A stretch of DNA of 64,000 bases. Source: Paenibacillus marchantiophytorum. Its GTDB lineage: Bacteria; Bacillota; Bacilli; Paenibacillales; NBRC-103111. Below the pieces are notes generated by a model. It made no database searches and was not told the DNA's origin. It saw nothing but the letters and a program-made list of their open reading frames with translations. The stretch is taken from contig NZ_BMHE01000001.1 in NCBI RefSeq assembly GCF_014640555.1, forward strand, positions 420,337 through 484,336, in the 5' to 3' direction. Both the position numbers and the translations under genes were made by a program. Shown piece by piece: positions 1-8,468 of the stretch (positions are counted from its first letter, which is position 1; every line of letters starts with the position of its first letter).

Positions 1-627
1 GGCTGTTCCGGTTACACCTGTCGGCGCTGTTGGCGACTGCGTATCTCCCGGACTTCCTCCTTCGCTGACAACAACCAATTGCGGTTTATTGGCCGCGTTC
101 TCCTTGCTGTTTAGCGTCGTGTACTTCCCAACACTTTCCTGCAGGGCGAATGATACCGTATGATCACCTCCAGCTTCAGCGGCCACGTAAGAGGTGACAT
201 CGATTTCATTATACATGTTGGTCGTATTGATCGAGACACTTCCTGCCGAGCTGCCAACCGCTGGTTTATTCGTCCAGATCAGTCCGGACTGCGTCCAGCT
301 ATCCGTCGTCTGATAGGCGGAAAGGACCGTCGTCGAGGAGGCACTTCCATACACGCGTAATTTTGCGCTTGTCACACCGCTTATGCCCGCTAGATCAAAT
401 TTGAGAAAGGCATATCGGCTGGCGGAGGCATCATTTTTCACAAAAAGCGATGTGCCTGTTCCAAAATTTGTTGATGGATTGCTCTGATAGACATAGGTAT
501 CGTCCGAAGGACTCAGCGTCGTGGTCGCAGCAGCTCCTGCAAGACCCGGCAAAGCCGTCACCATTAACGTTGAAATCAACCCTATCGTCCACACTTTGCT
601 TCTCAGACGTTTACTAGGTTTAAACAT
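1..627 (-). CDS. Secreted carbohydrate-binding protein (DNRLRE/CBM96-like), C-terminus outside window
   Basis: The reading frame is open from an ATG at 627 to the window edge, giving 209 residues of a longer protein. RBS GAGAGG lies 9-10 nt before the ATG. Residues 1 to about 33 form a Sec signal peptide (basic KRLRSK, hydrophobic core, AGA-A cleavage region). Residues about 37-190 look like the beta-sandwich DNRLRE/CBM96 module: a DDTYV start, a KFDL-type strand, LRVYG, then a late ALQE strand and an NKPQLVV ending. After that a Gly/Ser/Thr/Pro-rich linker (PTAPTGVTG) looks like entry into an Fn3 domain. Such modules bind polysaccharide at the N-terminus of secreted lyases or hydrolases; the catalytic part, if any, is not visible. 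It lies downstream of an AraC regulator on the same strand. Confidence 0.75.
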   Translation of the reverse strand, partial: MFKPSKRLRSKVWTIGLISTLMVTALPGLAGAAATTTLSPSDDTYVYQSNPSTNFGTGTSLFVKNDASASRYAFLKFDLAGISGVTSAKLRVYGSASSTTVLSAYQTTDSWTQSGLIWTNKPAVGSSAGSVSINTTNMYNEIDVTSYVAAEAGGDHTVSFALQESVGKYTTLNSKENAANKPQLVVVSEGGSPGDTQSPTAPTGVTGTA

Positions 628-650
628 AATTATCATCCTCTCGTCTTTTT

Positions 651-664
651 TGATTGCGCTTACA
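651..664. promoter_or_regulatory. Candidate cre (CcpA) site upstream of the partial secreted protein
   Basis: TGATTGCGCTTACA matches the catabolite-responsive element consensus TGWNANCGNTNWCA at all but one defined position. It sits 24 bp upstream of the start codon at 627, so it would overlap the promoter or leader. CcpA repression of a polysaccharide-binding or -degrading gene would be expected. Confidence 0.45.
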
Positions 665-738
665 ATGATAAGTATATGGGATCCATTTGCTTCCATGTAC
701 CAGCCTATTGTTCAGAACTTGCATTGTGTTGCGGTCTT

Positions 739-1584
739 TCACACCTGAAGTCGATAGGCTTTGGGCGTCATCCCGACAATAGATTTAAAAACACGACAGA
801 AATAAGAAGCATTCAGGAAACCAACCTCCTGTGCGATGAAGCCCGCTGTTTTGGTCGTAGTTTCGAGAAGCAAACAAGCTTCCTTAAGTCTCCGGGAATT
901 AATAAATTCCGTAATCGTGCTTCCCGTGGATTCCCGAAATGCATGTGACAAATAGAAGGTAGACAAGTGCAAATCCTCCGACATTTGAGTCAAATCAAAC
1001 TTCTCCTTATAGTGAAGCTCAATCCAATCAATCATCTGCATAGCTGTATGTGAATAGCGTGGACTCGGCTTGCTTAGCGTCCTGTTGTACAGTTCGTTTT
1101 CGTAAGGCTCCAGCAGTTGCAGAATCGCTAACAAACACAAAATAAACGCCTCCTGATGTCTCGATACAGGTAATTGAGTCAGCTTCTGATGCAATCGCTC
1201 TAGCGGTCCAACTATGCCGAGCATTTGCTGCACAACTTGGCTCCGCAAGGGCTGCTTCCATAGAATGTGCAGCCATTTGCGCAATCCGTTAAAAGGCGTC
1301 AGTCCAGCATCCAGCAAATAGGGATCAAACATCAGCACGGAACGGACGAAAGGTCCCTGAATGACAATACGATGCATCTGAAAGGGTTGAAATACAAGCA
1401 ACGTGCCTGGTTGGATATCAAGGAGCTGCTTATTCACTTCCACCTGGCCACTCCCTTCATACACATAGAGGAACTCCATGCATGAATGAGCATGATGAAT
1501 TTCCCATATCGGCTTTGGGCTTGCTTTATGATGGTTCAAGTGAAAGGGCTCTTTCCTGACATCTACGTTTGTGCTTAACTTCAT
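739..1584 (-). CDS. AraC-family transcriptional regulator with N-terminal cupin
   Basis: 281 residues, ATG at 1584 preceded by GGAGGG. The N-terminal half (about 15-150) is a cupin-type effector domain (HAHSCMEFLYV, GTLLVFQPFQMHRI). The C-terminal ~100 residues carry the double helix-turn-helix of AraC/XylS regulators (FDLTQMSEDLHLSTFYLSHAFRE, then GFLNASYFCRVFKSIVGMTPKAYR). Such proteins usually sense a sugar and activate neighbouring glycan-use genes. The secreted protein gene on the same strand starts 111 bp downstream and is the obvious target; the ligand is unknown. Confidence 0.85.
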   Translation of the reverse strand: MKLSTNVDVRKEPFHLNHHKASPKPIWEIHHAHSCMEFLYVYEGSGQVEVNKQLLDIQPGTLLVFQPFQMHRIVIQGPFVRSVLMFDPYLLDAGLTPFNGLRKWLHILWKQPLRSQVVQQMLGIVGPLERLHQKLTQLPVSRHQEAFILCLLAILQLLEPYENELYNRTLSKPSPRYSHTAMQMIDWIELHYKEKFDLTQMSEDLHLSTFYLSHAFRESTGSTITEFINSRRLKEACLLLETTTKTAGFIAQEVGFLNASYFCRVFKSIVGMTPKAYRLQV

Positions 1585-1798
1585 TAGCTATCCCTCCAGA
1601 CATGGAATTGTTTGGAAAACAATATCATAGGAAGGCATGAAATAATTGTAGAAATCCAAGGGTCATCTGTGTTTTTCCAATAATGTGACATAACGCCTTC
1701 CCAACCCGCATATCTTCTATAGTTGCTTATTGCTGAAAGCGGGATGAAAGTTTTGCAGGAAACATCCATATGACCACGTGAAGGGAAGTTGATTTCGT

Positions 1799-2284
1799 AT
1801 TCTTACATTAGAAAAAATTCATTCAATTGAGGCACAATGCCTGAATCCGCAAGATGCTATTATTATTCGATTGCTTGTTGAAGGAATTGAAGCGCATGAC
1901 ATCGTTTATTTGAAAAGAAGCGCTTTGGATGCAGCTAAGCAGTTATTGACTGTGACCGACTCTTTGGGGGCCAAAAAGCAAATACAGATATCAAAAAGAT
2001 GTGTGGAATTGTTCCAGCTTGCCTTGAATCAAACCAAGTATATCGTGAACTATGACGAGCATCCTGCCAAACATATGACGACCGATTTGCGTGAAAGCGA
2101 TGATCTCATCAAGGTTGGCATTCGTGATTTCGTGGCTAACCGCAGCCTGATAACCGAAATGGATTCTGTTCGGTTAAGAACCATCTACATGCGGCTTCGT
2201 CGATTAGCCGTTGTCTTCTCCACGCCCGAACTGACGTATTTAACGACTGTTAAATTGGAAGTCAAACAACTCGCTCTCGTATAG
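1799..2284 (+). CDS. Small protein of unknown function, start codon uncertain
   Basis: I do not recognise the family. The C-terminal 137 codons begin at a TTG at 1871 with no RBS. The same frame stays open upstream to a stop at 1790-1792, and the extension reads as normal protein (LEKIHSIEAQ, then NPQDAIIIRLLVEG), so translation probably begins earlier. No ATG, GTG or TTG exists in that extension. An ATT at 1799 lies 12 nt after AGGGA (1782-1786) and is used here. Alternatively, one base too many in the A6 run at 1812-1817 hides a start at TTG 1789. The protein is mostly helical, with no signal peptide or membrane segment. It converges on the nan operon across a shared terminator. Confidence 0.45.
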   Translation: MLTLEKIHSIEAQCLNPQDAIIIRLLVEGIEAHDIVYLKRSALDAAKQLLTVTDSLGAKKQIQISKRCVELFQLALNQTKYIVNYDEHPAKHMTTDLRESDDLIKVGIRDFVANRSLITEMDSVRLRTIYMRLRRLAVVFSTPELTYLTTVKLEVKQLALV

Positions 2285-2301
2285 CGATTTATGGAGATAA
2301 A

Positions 2302-2344
2302 AAGGCTATCCCCGTCTTTCCTTGTGAAAGAAAGGGATAGCCTT
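2302..2344. terminator. Bidirectional Rho-independent terminator
   Basis: The 11-bp arms AAGGCTATCCC (2302-2312) and GGGATAGCCTT (2334-2344) are perfectly complementary, with a second inner pairing (CTTTC/GAAAG). It lies between two convergent genes and fits termination of the nan operon on the minus strand as well as the plus-strand gene. Confidence 0.85.
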
Positions 2345-2352
2345 CGTTGTTA

Positions 2353-3324
2353 TCAGGCTGGGGATGGATATTCCCACACCTGCAGAGCAGCACCGATCAT
2401 GCCGCTCCAATTGCCATGATAAGCCAGCTCCATACGAACACCCTCGCGCATGGATGGCATTGTTCTGCGAGCAGCTTCGCTTCGGACGCCATTCATTAGA
2501 CGCTCTCCTGCTTCTGCAACTCCGCCGCCGATCACAATCAAATCGGGATTAAAGATATGTATGAATGAAGCCACGGCTGCCCCAAGTGCTGCGATTGTTT
2601 CCTCCATGACCTTCGTTGCGAGCTCATCCCCCGCATGCCAGCGCTTAAACACCTCGCGGGAATCCACCTGCTCATCCGGACTTCCCTGCTCAGCCAGCAG
2701 CTCGCGCATACGCCGGGCAATATTCGTACCTGAAGCATACTGCTCGAGGCAGCCGATCCCTCCGCATAAACAAGGTTCGCCATTGAAGTCTACACTTACG
2801 TGGCCAAGCTCGCCGCCAGCGCCCCAACTGCCATGTATGAGCTGCCCGCCAACAACGATAGCGCCGCCTACTCCAGTGCCGAGCGCCAGACAAATGAAAT
2901 GCTGGGCACCACGGCCCGATCCTAAGTGCTTCTCTGTTATCGCAAGTACATTCACATCGTTATCCACGAGAGTAGGAAGACCAAACTGCTGGCGGAGCAA
3001 GTTTCTTAATGGGGTTCCAGCATATCCAGGAATAATGTCAGAGGCTGATCGAACTTGCCCTTCCTGCCAATCTATTTGCCCAGCGCTTCCAACGCCAATG
3101 CCCTTATAGCGCAAACCGGGCTGCTTAATTTCAACTTCAGTCAACAATTGTTGCAGCGTCATCTGAACACGATCCACCGTTTTCACTAGACCTGCGTCCG
3201 TAGGCATGCTCACAGTATAGAGCACTTCACCTTTGGCGTTCACCACGCCAGCATTGATTTTGGTGCCTCCAATATCTACGCCAATGGCATAATCGGAAGT
3301 GGGATCATATATGGTTGACTCCAT
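2353..3324 (-). CDS. nanK: ROK-family sugar kinase, probable N-acetylmannosamine kinase
   Basis: About 323 residues. I place the start at ATG 3324, which has an ideal AGGAAGGGG RBS, rather than at 3348, which would overlap nanE. The N-terminal ATP-binding loop reads AIGVDIGGTKINAGVV. The ROK zinc motif is present (GHVSVDF, then PCLCGGIGCLEQYASG). ROK kinases phosphorylate glucose, ManNAc or related sugars with ATP. Position directly after NanE- and NanA-like genes argues for ManNAc to ManNAc-6-P conversion, but the sequence alone does not separate this from a glucokinase. It is the last gene of the operon, 13 bp after nanE, and ends at a strong terminator. Confidence 0.8.
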   Translation of the reverse strand: MESTIYDPTSDYAIGVDIGGTKINAGVVNAKGEVLYTVSMPTDAGLVKTVDRVQMTLQQLLTEVEIKQPGLRYKGIGVGSAGQIDWQEGQVRSASDIIPGYAGTPLRNLLRQQFGLPTLVDNDVNVLAITEKHLGSGRGAQHFICLALGTGVGGAIVVGGQLIHGSWGAGGELGHVSVDFNGEPCLCGGIGCLEQYASGTNIARRMRELLAEQGSPDEQVDSREVFKRWHAGDELATKVMEETIAALGAAVASFIHIFNPDLIVIGGGVAEAGERLMNGVRSEAARRTMPSMREGVRMELAYHGNWSGMIGAALQVWEYPSPA

Positions 3325-3337
3325 CGCTATCCCCTTC

Positions 3338-4024
3338 CTATCCCTCAAGCTTGTTCAACGCTTGTATATAGCGCTCGGTAATTAGCTGGGGCCGAGAGAT
3401 CGCACTGCCAACAACCACATAAGTTGCCCCGCAGTTCATCGCTTTGACGGCATCCTCCGGCGTCCAAATGCGCCCCTCAGCAACAACAGGCACTTTTACG
3501 GTTTCGGCTAATTGCCGAATCAGCTCAAAGTCAGGCTCTTCCGCTTGCCGACTATAAGAGGTATAACCAGATAATGTCGTGCCGATATAATCAACGCCTA
3601 ATGCCTCCGCTGCCACACCCTCTTCGAAGGTCGAAATATCGGCCATAACAGCGGCACCCATCTCATGCGCCCAAGCAATCAAGGGCTTGACCGCTGCCAA
3701 GCGGCCTTCCCGATTCGTTATGTCCAAGGCCACGATATCTGCGCCAGCCATCACAATTGCCTTCACTTCATCCAAGGTCGGCGTAATAAAAATTTCAGAA
3801 CCTTCGATATCTCGTTTAATCAGGCCGATGACAGGCACGTTCACCTCTTGTTTGATCATAAGGATATCAGCAACACCATTGGTGCGAATCCCGATCGCGC
3901 CGACACCTACGGCTGCTCTGGCCATTTTGGCCATCGTGTCTCCGCCGTGAAGCGGCTCATGCGGCAGTGCCTGGCAGGATACAATCAGGCCTTTGGCCGG
4001 AAAGATTTCACGATAACTGGTCAT
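3338..4024 (-). CDS. nanE: N-acetylmannosamine-6-phosphate 2-epimerase
   Basis: 228 residues, full length for NanE. It begins with the family-typical core GLIVSCQALPHEPLHG, followed by a TIM-barrel pattern (GAIGIRTNG, VPVIGLIKRDI, GADIVALDITNR, ADISTFEEG, VVAEGRIWTPEDA). It converts ManNAc-6-P to GlcNAc-6-P in cytosolic sialic-acid catabolism. The start at 4024 lies 2 bp after the upstream gene's stop, with RBS AAGGGATG inside that gene's end. Genes for GlcNAc-6-P deacetylase and deaminase (nagA, nagB) are not in the window. Confidence 0.92.
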   Translation of the reverse strand: MTSYREIFPAKGLIVSCQALPHEPLHGGDTMAKMARAAVGVGAIGIRTNGVADILMIKQEVNVPVIGLIKRDIEGSEIFITPTLDEVKAIVMAGADIVALDITNREGRLAAVKPLIAWAHEMGAAVMADISTFEEGVAAEALGVDYIGTTLSGYTSYSRQAEEPDFELIRQLAETVKVPVVAEGRIWTPEDAVKAMNCGATYVVVGSAISRPQLITERYIQALNKLEG

Positions 4025-4026
4025 GG

Positions 4027-4950
4027 TTACTTCATCCCTTTGGCTTGCGAAATAGCGGATAATATTTTGTTATTCAATGCCTGAATGCGTTCCAAATCGC
4101 TGCTTGCGATAGGCAATAGCGGCAGCCTTGGCTCGCCGTTGTCATAGCCACGCAGTTTTAATATTGCTTTGCAAGCTCCGTATAAGGATGGGAAGGATAA
4201 TAATTCCACAATGAGTTCATTGACAATAAACTGCCATTTCTGTGCCTCTGCCATGTCGCCTTGCACATAACAGCTTTCAATCTTCAGGAAAAGTTCCGGC
4301 ATAACGCCATACGTCCCACCGATTCCGCCGTCTGCGCCAATACTTCGTCCAGCTAAGTACTGTTCATCCGGACCGTTCAGCACGAGGAAATCCTTGCCTC
4401 CGGCAGCTTTGAACTGCTGCAGTTCAAACGTGCTCTCCGCCGATATTTTGACACCGATGACTTTATCTTGCTTAGCCATTGTGCTCAGGAGGCTTTTGGA
4501 TAACTGAAAGCCCGTCGTTTGTGGGATATGATAAATAATAAAAGGCAACGATGTGCTATCGACGATGGCTTGCCAATGCGCCTCCACACTTTGCGGAGAT
4601 AAACGATAATAAATCGCTGGCACCGCAGATACGGCATGCGCGCCAACCTGCTCAGCATGCACGGCTAGTTCAACACTGTCACGCGTAGCAGGAGCGCCAA
4701 CATGAGCAATAATGGTCAGTTCTTCGCCCACTTCAGCGATTACGGCCTCAAGCATTTGTTTACGTTCACTTACGGATTGCAGCATGCCTTCGCCTGAACT
4801 CCCGCCAACATATAGCCCTTTGACGCCTGTATTCGCGTAATAACGCGCTAAAGCTCGCGCTGCGGCTTGATCAATTTCCCCTTGCTCGTTGTAACAGGAA
4901 TACATCGCAATCGTGATCCCTTTGAATCTATCCAATTCATAAGTGTTCAT
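4027..4950 (-). CDS. nanA: DapA-superfamily aldolase, probable N-acetylneuraminate lyase
   Basis: 307 residues from ATG 4950, chosen over 4974 because GGAGGG sits 8-9 nt upstream. It has the class I aldolase TIM-barrel of the DHDPS/NAL family: GLYVGGSSGEG (pyruvate-carboxylate loop), IIYHIPQTTG (Tyr of the catalytic relay) and IGVKISAES (Schiff-base Lys). Co-transcription with NanE- and NanK-like genes supports cleavage of Neu5Ac to ManNAc and pyruvate. Other aldolases of this family (DHDPS, 2-keto-3-deoxy acid aldolases) share the motifs, so the assignment rests partly on context. Confidence 0.8.
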   Translation of the reverse strand: MNTYELDRFKGITIAMYSCYNEQGEIDQAAARALARYYANTGVKGLYVGGSSGEGMLQSVSERKQMLEAVIAEVGEELTIIAHVGAPATRDSVELAVHAEQVGAHAVSAVPAIYYRLSPQSVEAHWQAIVDSTSLPFIIYHIPQTTGFQLSKSLLSTMAKQDKVIGVKISAESTFELQQFKAAGGKDFLVLNGPDEQYLAGRSIGADGGIGGTYGVMPELFLKIESCYVQGDMAEAQKWQFIVNELIVELLSFPSLYGACKAILKLRGYDNGEPRLPLLPIASSDLERIQALNNKILSAISQAKGMK

Positions 4951-4988
4951 ATCTGATAGTCCCTCCAATTTCATATTTAACGCCGCAA

Positions 4989-5882
4989 TTACCCTTTAAC
5001 AGCGCCCATCGTGATTCCTTGTGTAAATGCCTTTTGGAAAATAAGGAAAATCGCAATCATCGGCACAGAAGCTAAGGCAGCTCCTGCCATCAGGACCCCG
5101 TAATTCGTCAAGAATTCACTTTGCGTGGTCATCATCGACACGCCCAAAGGTAGTGTCATCATCGACGTCGAGCGAACCATAATCAGTTGACTGAAATAAT
5201 CATTCCATGAAGCGATGAAGGTGAAGATAGCCAGTGCCCCAAGAGCGGGCTTCAATAATGGTAAAATGATGGTGGAAAATAAGCGGATTTCCGAACATCC
5301 GTCCATTTTCGCCGCTTCAATCAACTCTCCCGGAATGGTTTGCGAGAATTGTTTCATCAGAAATACGCCGAATGGCCACCCGATGGCTGGAAGGATAAGC
5401 CCGTGATACGTATTGACCCAGCCGAAATCCGCCAACATCGTAAAGAGCGGAACCAGGATGACTTGCTTAGGCAGCGCCATAGCCGCAATGAACATCGTGA
5501 AGATGATTTGTCTGCCGGGAAATACTTTCTTCGCAAGCACATACCCTGCTGTTGAAGAAACGAGGCAAACCGCGATCATTTCAACGATAGAGATGATGAA
5601 ACTGTTCAGCGTCCAGCGCCAAATCGGGTTCTTGAACAGTTCCAACCAATTGCTGACGGTCGGTTTCAACGGAAACCATTCCGGCGGAATCGCCGTAGCG
5701 ACAGTTTGAATCTTGAAAGCTCCCGTCACAATCCAATAAAACGGAAAGATAAAGACAAGCGTTGATATAAGTAAAAGAAAGGTGGAAAGCACCTTCATCG
5801 GGGTCCATTCTCGTTTTAAACTGGATTTACTTTTATGCCGAATGATTGTCGGCTGTCTTTGCAAATGTGCATTTGATGTCAT
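4989..5882 (-). CDS. Carbohydrate ABC transporter permease, MalG type
   Basis: 297 residues with an N-terminal membrane segment (FLLLISTLVFIFPFYWIVTGAFK) and about six in all. The EAA loop, which contacts the ATPase, reads EAAKMDGCSEIRLFSTIILPLLKP. It ends TQGITMGAVKG, as usual in this family. RBS AGGAGG precedes ATG 5882. It pairs with the MalF-type gene ending 9 bp upstream. In this operon the cargo is probably free sialic acid or a sialylated or amino-sugar oligosaccharide (inferred from the enzymes). No ATPase gene is present. Confidence 0.9.
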   Translation of the reverse strand: MTSNAHLQRQPTIIRHKSKSSLKREWTPMKVLSTFLLLISTLVFIFPFYWIVTGAFKIQTVATAIPPEWFPLKPTVSNWLELFKNPIWRWTLNSFIISIVEMIAVCLVSSTAGYVLAKKVFPGRQIIFTMFIAAMALPKQVILVPLFTMLADFGWVNTYHGLILPAIGWPFGVFLMKQFSQTIPGELIEAAKMDGCSEIRLFSTIILPLLKPALGALAIFTFIASWNDYFSQLIMVRSTSMMTLPLGVSMMTTQSEFLTNYGVLMAGAALASVPMIAIFLIFQKAFTQGITMGAVKG

Positions 5883-5891
5883 GTTGGCCTC

Positions 5892-6788
5892 CTAGTACTC
5901 TACATCGCTGCCAAAATATTTGAATTGAATCGTTGAAATAATTCCGATAACAATCGCCAGAAGAATGCCCATGGCGGAAGCGAGCCCAAAATGCCCGAGA
6001 AGGAATGCTTGTTCATACACACCGTACATAACCGTTGAGGTACTGTAGACAGGACCGCCCGAAGTCAGCAATTGAATGAGCGCAAAGCACTGGAACGTAT
6101 TGATCGTCGTGATGACAATCACATAGAGGTTGGTCGGCATGAGCATCGGCCATACGATTTTGATGAAAATTTGCCACGGCGTCGCACGGTCAATTTCCGC
6201 TGCTTCGATATACGAAGTCGGAATGTTGCCCAGGGAAGCTACGTACAAGATGATAGGCTGACCTACGGATGTTGTGATTAGAACGGCGATAATCGCTAAC
6301 AGAGCAGTTCTAGTGTCACCGAGCCAAGACATCGGTTCAAAGCCGAGCATACCGGTCAGATAATTAAGAATTCCATAATTGGGATGATAAATCCAGCCCC
6401 ATACCACCGTAATACTAACGACGGAGGAGACAGCGGGCAAATAAAATACGCCACGGAAAAAGGAGCGGGAGAACTCTTTCATTTTGTAAATATTAACAGC
6501 CACAAAGATGGAAAAAACGATGACGATCGGCACAGCGATAACGACCAGCAGTATCGTATTCCGCATCGATTTCAGAAATGTTTCGTTGTGAAATAAGGAA
6601 ACATAATTATCGAATCCGATAAAATCAAAATTCCGCAATGAATAATCAAAAAAACTAATATAGATCCCTCTTAGCATCGGATATGCGACAAAAACCAGAA
6701 AAAATCCAAACGCCGGAAGTAAAAAGATATAGCTCATCAGCCAGTCGCGTATGACAAATTTTCTTGATTTGCTAACCGCTGCTTCCAT
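5892..6788 (-). CDS. Carbohydrate ABC transporter permease, MalF type
   Basis: 298 residues, six predicted membrane segments starting with LMSYIFLLPAFGFFLVFVAY. The EAA motif reads EAAEIDRATPWQIFIKIVWPML, where the usual DGA is DRA. ATG 6788 follows GGGGAGAAGG. It forms the import channel with the next gene and receives substrate from the binding protein encoded upstream in the operon. Confidence 0.9.
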   Translation of the reverse strand: MEAAVSKSRKFVIRDWLMSYIFLLPAFGFFLVFVAYPMLRGIYISFFDYSLRNFDFIGFDNYVSLFHNETFLKSMRNTILLVVIAVPIVIVFSIFVAVNIYKMKEFSRSFFRGVFYLPAVSSVVSITVVWGWIYHPNYGILNYLTGMLGFEPMSWLGDTRTALLAIIAVLITTSVGQPIILYVASLGNIPTSYIEAAEIDRATPWQIFIKIVWPMLMPTNLYVIVITTINTFQCFALIQLLTSGGPVYSTSTVMYGVYEQAFLLGHFGLASAMGILLAIVIGIISTIQFKYFGSDVEY

Positions 6789-6820
6789 TTCCTTCTCCCC
6801 ATTTCTTTCGTTTAATGAAA

Positions 6821-6849
6821 GGAGCAGCGCTTCTTGCTTGCGCTACTCC
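6821..6849 (-). terminator. Intra-operon hairpin between binding protein and permease
   Basis: GGAGCAGCGC (6821-6830) and GCGCTACTCC (6840-6849) pair with a single mismatch around a 9-nt loop; on the minus strand the stem is followed by only a short T stretch. It lies between the binding-protein gene and the first permease. Such hairpins commonly act as partial terminators or 3'-end stabilisers that keep binding-protein mRNA above permease mRNA; that role is inferred. Confidence 0.6.
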
Positions 6850-6865
6850 TCTCTCCAAATTTCGT

Positions 6866-8251
6866 TTACTTTGCAACTTGCGCTTTGGCTTTCGTAATCG
6901 CTTCATTGGCTTTGGCGGCAAAAGCATCCAGTGCTTCTTTGCCTGTTGCTCCGCCAGTCAACGCACGTTGAAGCTCAGGGAACCAGAACGTACGAATTTC
7001 CGCGTATCCGTCAGCAATGGTCGGAGGATCTGTAATAAATTGACGAGCCAGATCAGCGTATTTGTATTCAGGATCATTGTATAAACCTGTTACGGACGTA
7101 CGTGCTGACAACCCGCCGGTTTGGATCACATTCTTCTTGCCCCACGCTGGATCGTTGACAACGAAATCAATGAATTTCTTCGATGCTGCAATTTTGTCAG
7201 CATTGCCGTTGTTGAAAATAGCTAAACCGCCAAGGAATGGCTCAAGCTTTGGTTTGGAACCATCCAGCGTTGGGAATGGCAGCAGCACATCTTCGAATTG
7301 CACTTTTTTGTTGGAAACGTTCTGCGCTTTCAGCACTGGCGAGTAATTCAGCGTGAAAGCCAATTTCCCTTGCAGGAACAAATCATTAACATCGGCAGCT
7401 GCCAGCGAAGCAGCTCCAGCAACGCTGATTTTATCTTTGGTAGCCTTTACAACCCAGTCCAAGGCCTTGCCTGCATTGTCTGTATTAATGGCAACTTTGG
7501 AGTTGTCTTCCGAAAGGAATCTTGAAACCCCCATGTTCGCTAGGTAGGCACGTGTACCTTGATCACCTGCTGTACTTTTGGCGAAGAAGCCTGTTGGGAT
7601 GATCTCCGGTGCTTTCTCTTTCACAGCTTGCAGCGCTTTCTCATATTCAGCCACGGTCCAAGTACGATCCGGCCTGCTCAATGGCAGCAAATCCAGAGCG
7701 CCAATTTTCTCGAACACAGTTTTGTTGACCGCCATCATGAAGGGGCCTGTATTCAATGGATACATGACGATTTGATCGCCAACCATCGATTGCTTCCAAA
7801 AAGCTTGAGCAATATCATTCTTGACTTCACTTGTAACAATGTCATTCAGAGGAGCCAACAATTTCTTCTTGCCCCAGTCAATAATCCGACCAGGAGCATC
7901 ATAGATGACGTCAGGCGCCGTATTCGAGGCAATCGCCACATTTAATTTCTGCGGGCCGCCATCGAACGTAATCATTTCCAAGTTTACTTTGATTTCAGGA
8001 TGCTTTTGGTTAAATGCAGCAATGATTTGTTTTTCGTATTTGCCGACTTCGCCGTCTAATGTTTGGAAGTTCGGAAAGTTCCACCATGTAATTTCTGCCG
8101 GTTTGGCAGCAGCTTGCGTGGCTGCCGGCTTCGAAGCGTCCGGCGTAGCTGCGGGCGTGCTCTGACTGGCATTATTCGTACATGCAACCAATTGCGATCC
8201 TACAAGTGCGACGCCTATTACAGTCATTAAACCTTTTTTCATAGCCCTCAT
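6866..8251 (-). CDS. Extracellular sugar-binding lipoprotein of the nan-linked ABC importer
   Basis: 461 residues. The N-terminus is a lipoprotein signal (MKKGLMTVIGVALVGSQLVAC) with lipobox LVAC, then a Thr/Ala/Pro-rich spacer. The body is a family 1 sugar-binding fold (ITWWNFP, AAFNQKHPEIKVNLEMITF, PDVIYDAPGRI). ATG 8251 has GGGGGT 7 nt upstream; ATG 8242 is also possible. It would tether to the membrane and deliver substrate to the two permeases. Family 1 proteins bind very varied sugars; sialic acid or derivatives is inferred only from the downstream enzymes. Confidence 0.88.
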   Translation of the reverse strand: MRAMKKGLMTVIGVALVGSQLVACTNNASQSTPAATPDASKPAATQAAAKPAEITWWNFPNFQTLDGEVGKYEKQIIAAFNQKHPEIKVNLEMITFDGGPQKLNVAIASNTAPDVIYDAPGRIIDWGKKKLLAPLNDIVTSEVKNDIAQAFWKQSMVGDQIVMYPLNTGPFMMAVNKTVFEKIGALDLLPLSRPDRTWTVAEYEKALQAVKEKAPEIIPTGFFAKSTAGDQGTRAYLANMGVSRFLSEDNSKVAINTDNAGKALDWVVKATKDKISVAGAASLAAADVNDLFLQGKLAFTLNYSPVLKAQNVSNKKVQFEDVLLPFPTLDGSKPKLEPFLGGLAIFNNGNADKIAASKKFIDFVVNDPAWGKKNVIQTGGLSARTSVTGLYNDPEYKYADLARQFITDPPTIADGYAEIRTFWFPELQRALTGGATGKEALDAFAAKANEAITKAKAQVAK

Positions 8252-8468
8252 CTAAGTACCCCCTGATTTTTTATGCAATAAAGGGAATCTCTCATCCCTT
8301 GCCATAAGCATAGTGTAATTTCAAATGTGGTAGAATCCCTGTGTCTTTACTTCCATGGTCGTATTCTGACCTATTTGTTTTTCTAGCATTTACAACCTCG
8401 ATGCAAGATGATTTTAGGTTATAATTTAGGTAAAGAAAAGAGTAGGTCTTAATCTTCTGGGGGAATTC
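8252..8468. promoter_or_regulatory. Divergent regulatory region between nan operon and YesN gene
   Basis: This 217-bp gap separates divergently transcribed units. A TATAAT at 8420-8425 is a fair -10 for the plus-strand regulator, though I see no good -35 at 17 bp. On the nan side a short stem (AAGGGA at 8281-8286, TCCCTT at 8295-8300) lies in the presumed leader. The response regulator encoded to the right is the likely regulator of the nan promoter. Confidence 0.4.

Noticed and set aside
1584..1769. 61-codon minus-strand ORF upstream of the AraC gene
   Set aside because: No RBS, no family resemblance, and it lies in the AraC promoter region.
2450..3109. 219-codon plus-strand ORF
   Set aside because: Antisense shadow of the ROK kinase; composition is Ser/Pro-rich nonsense.
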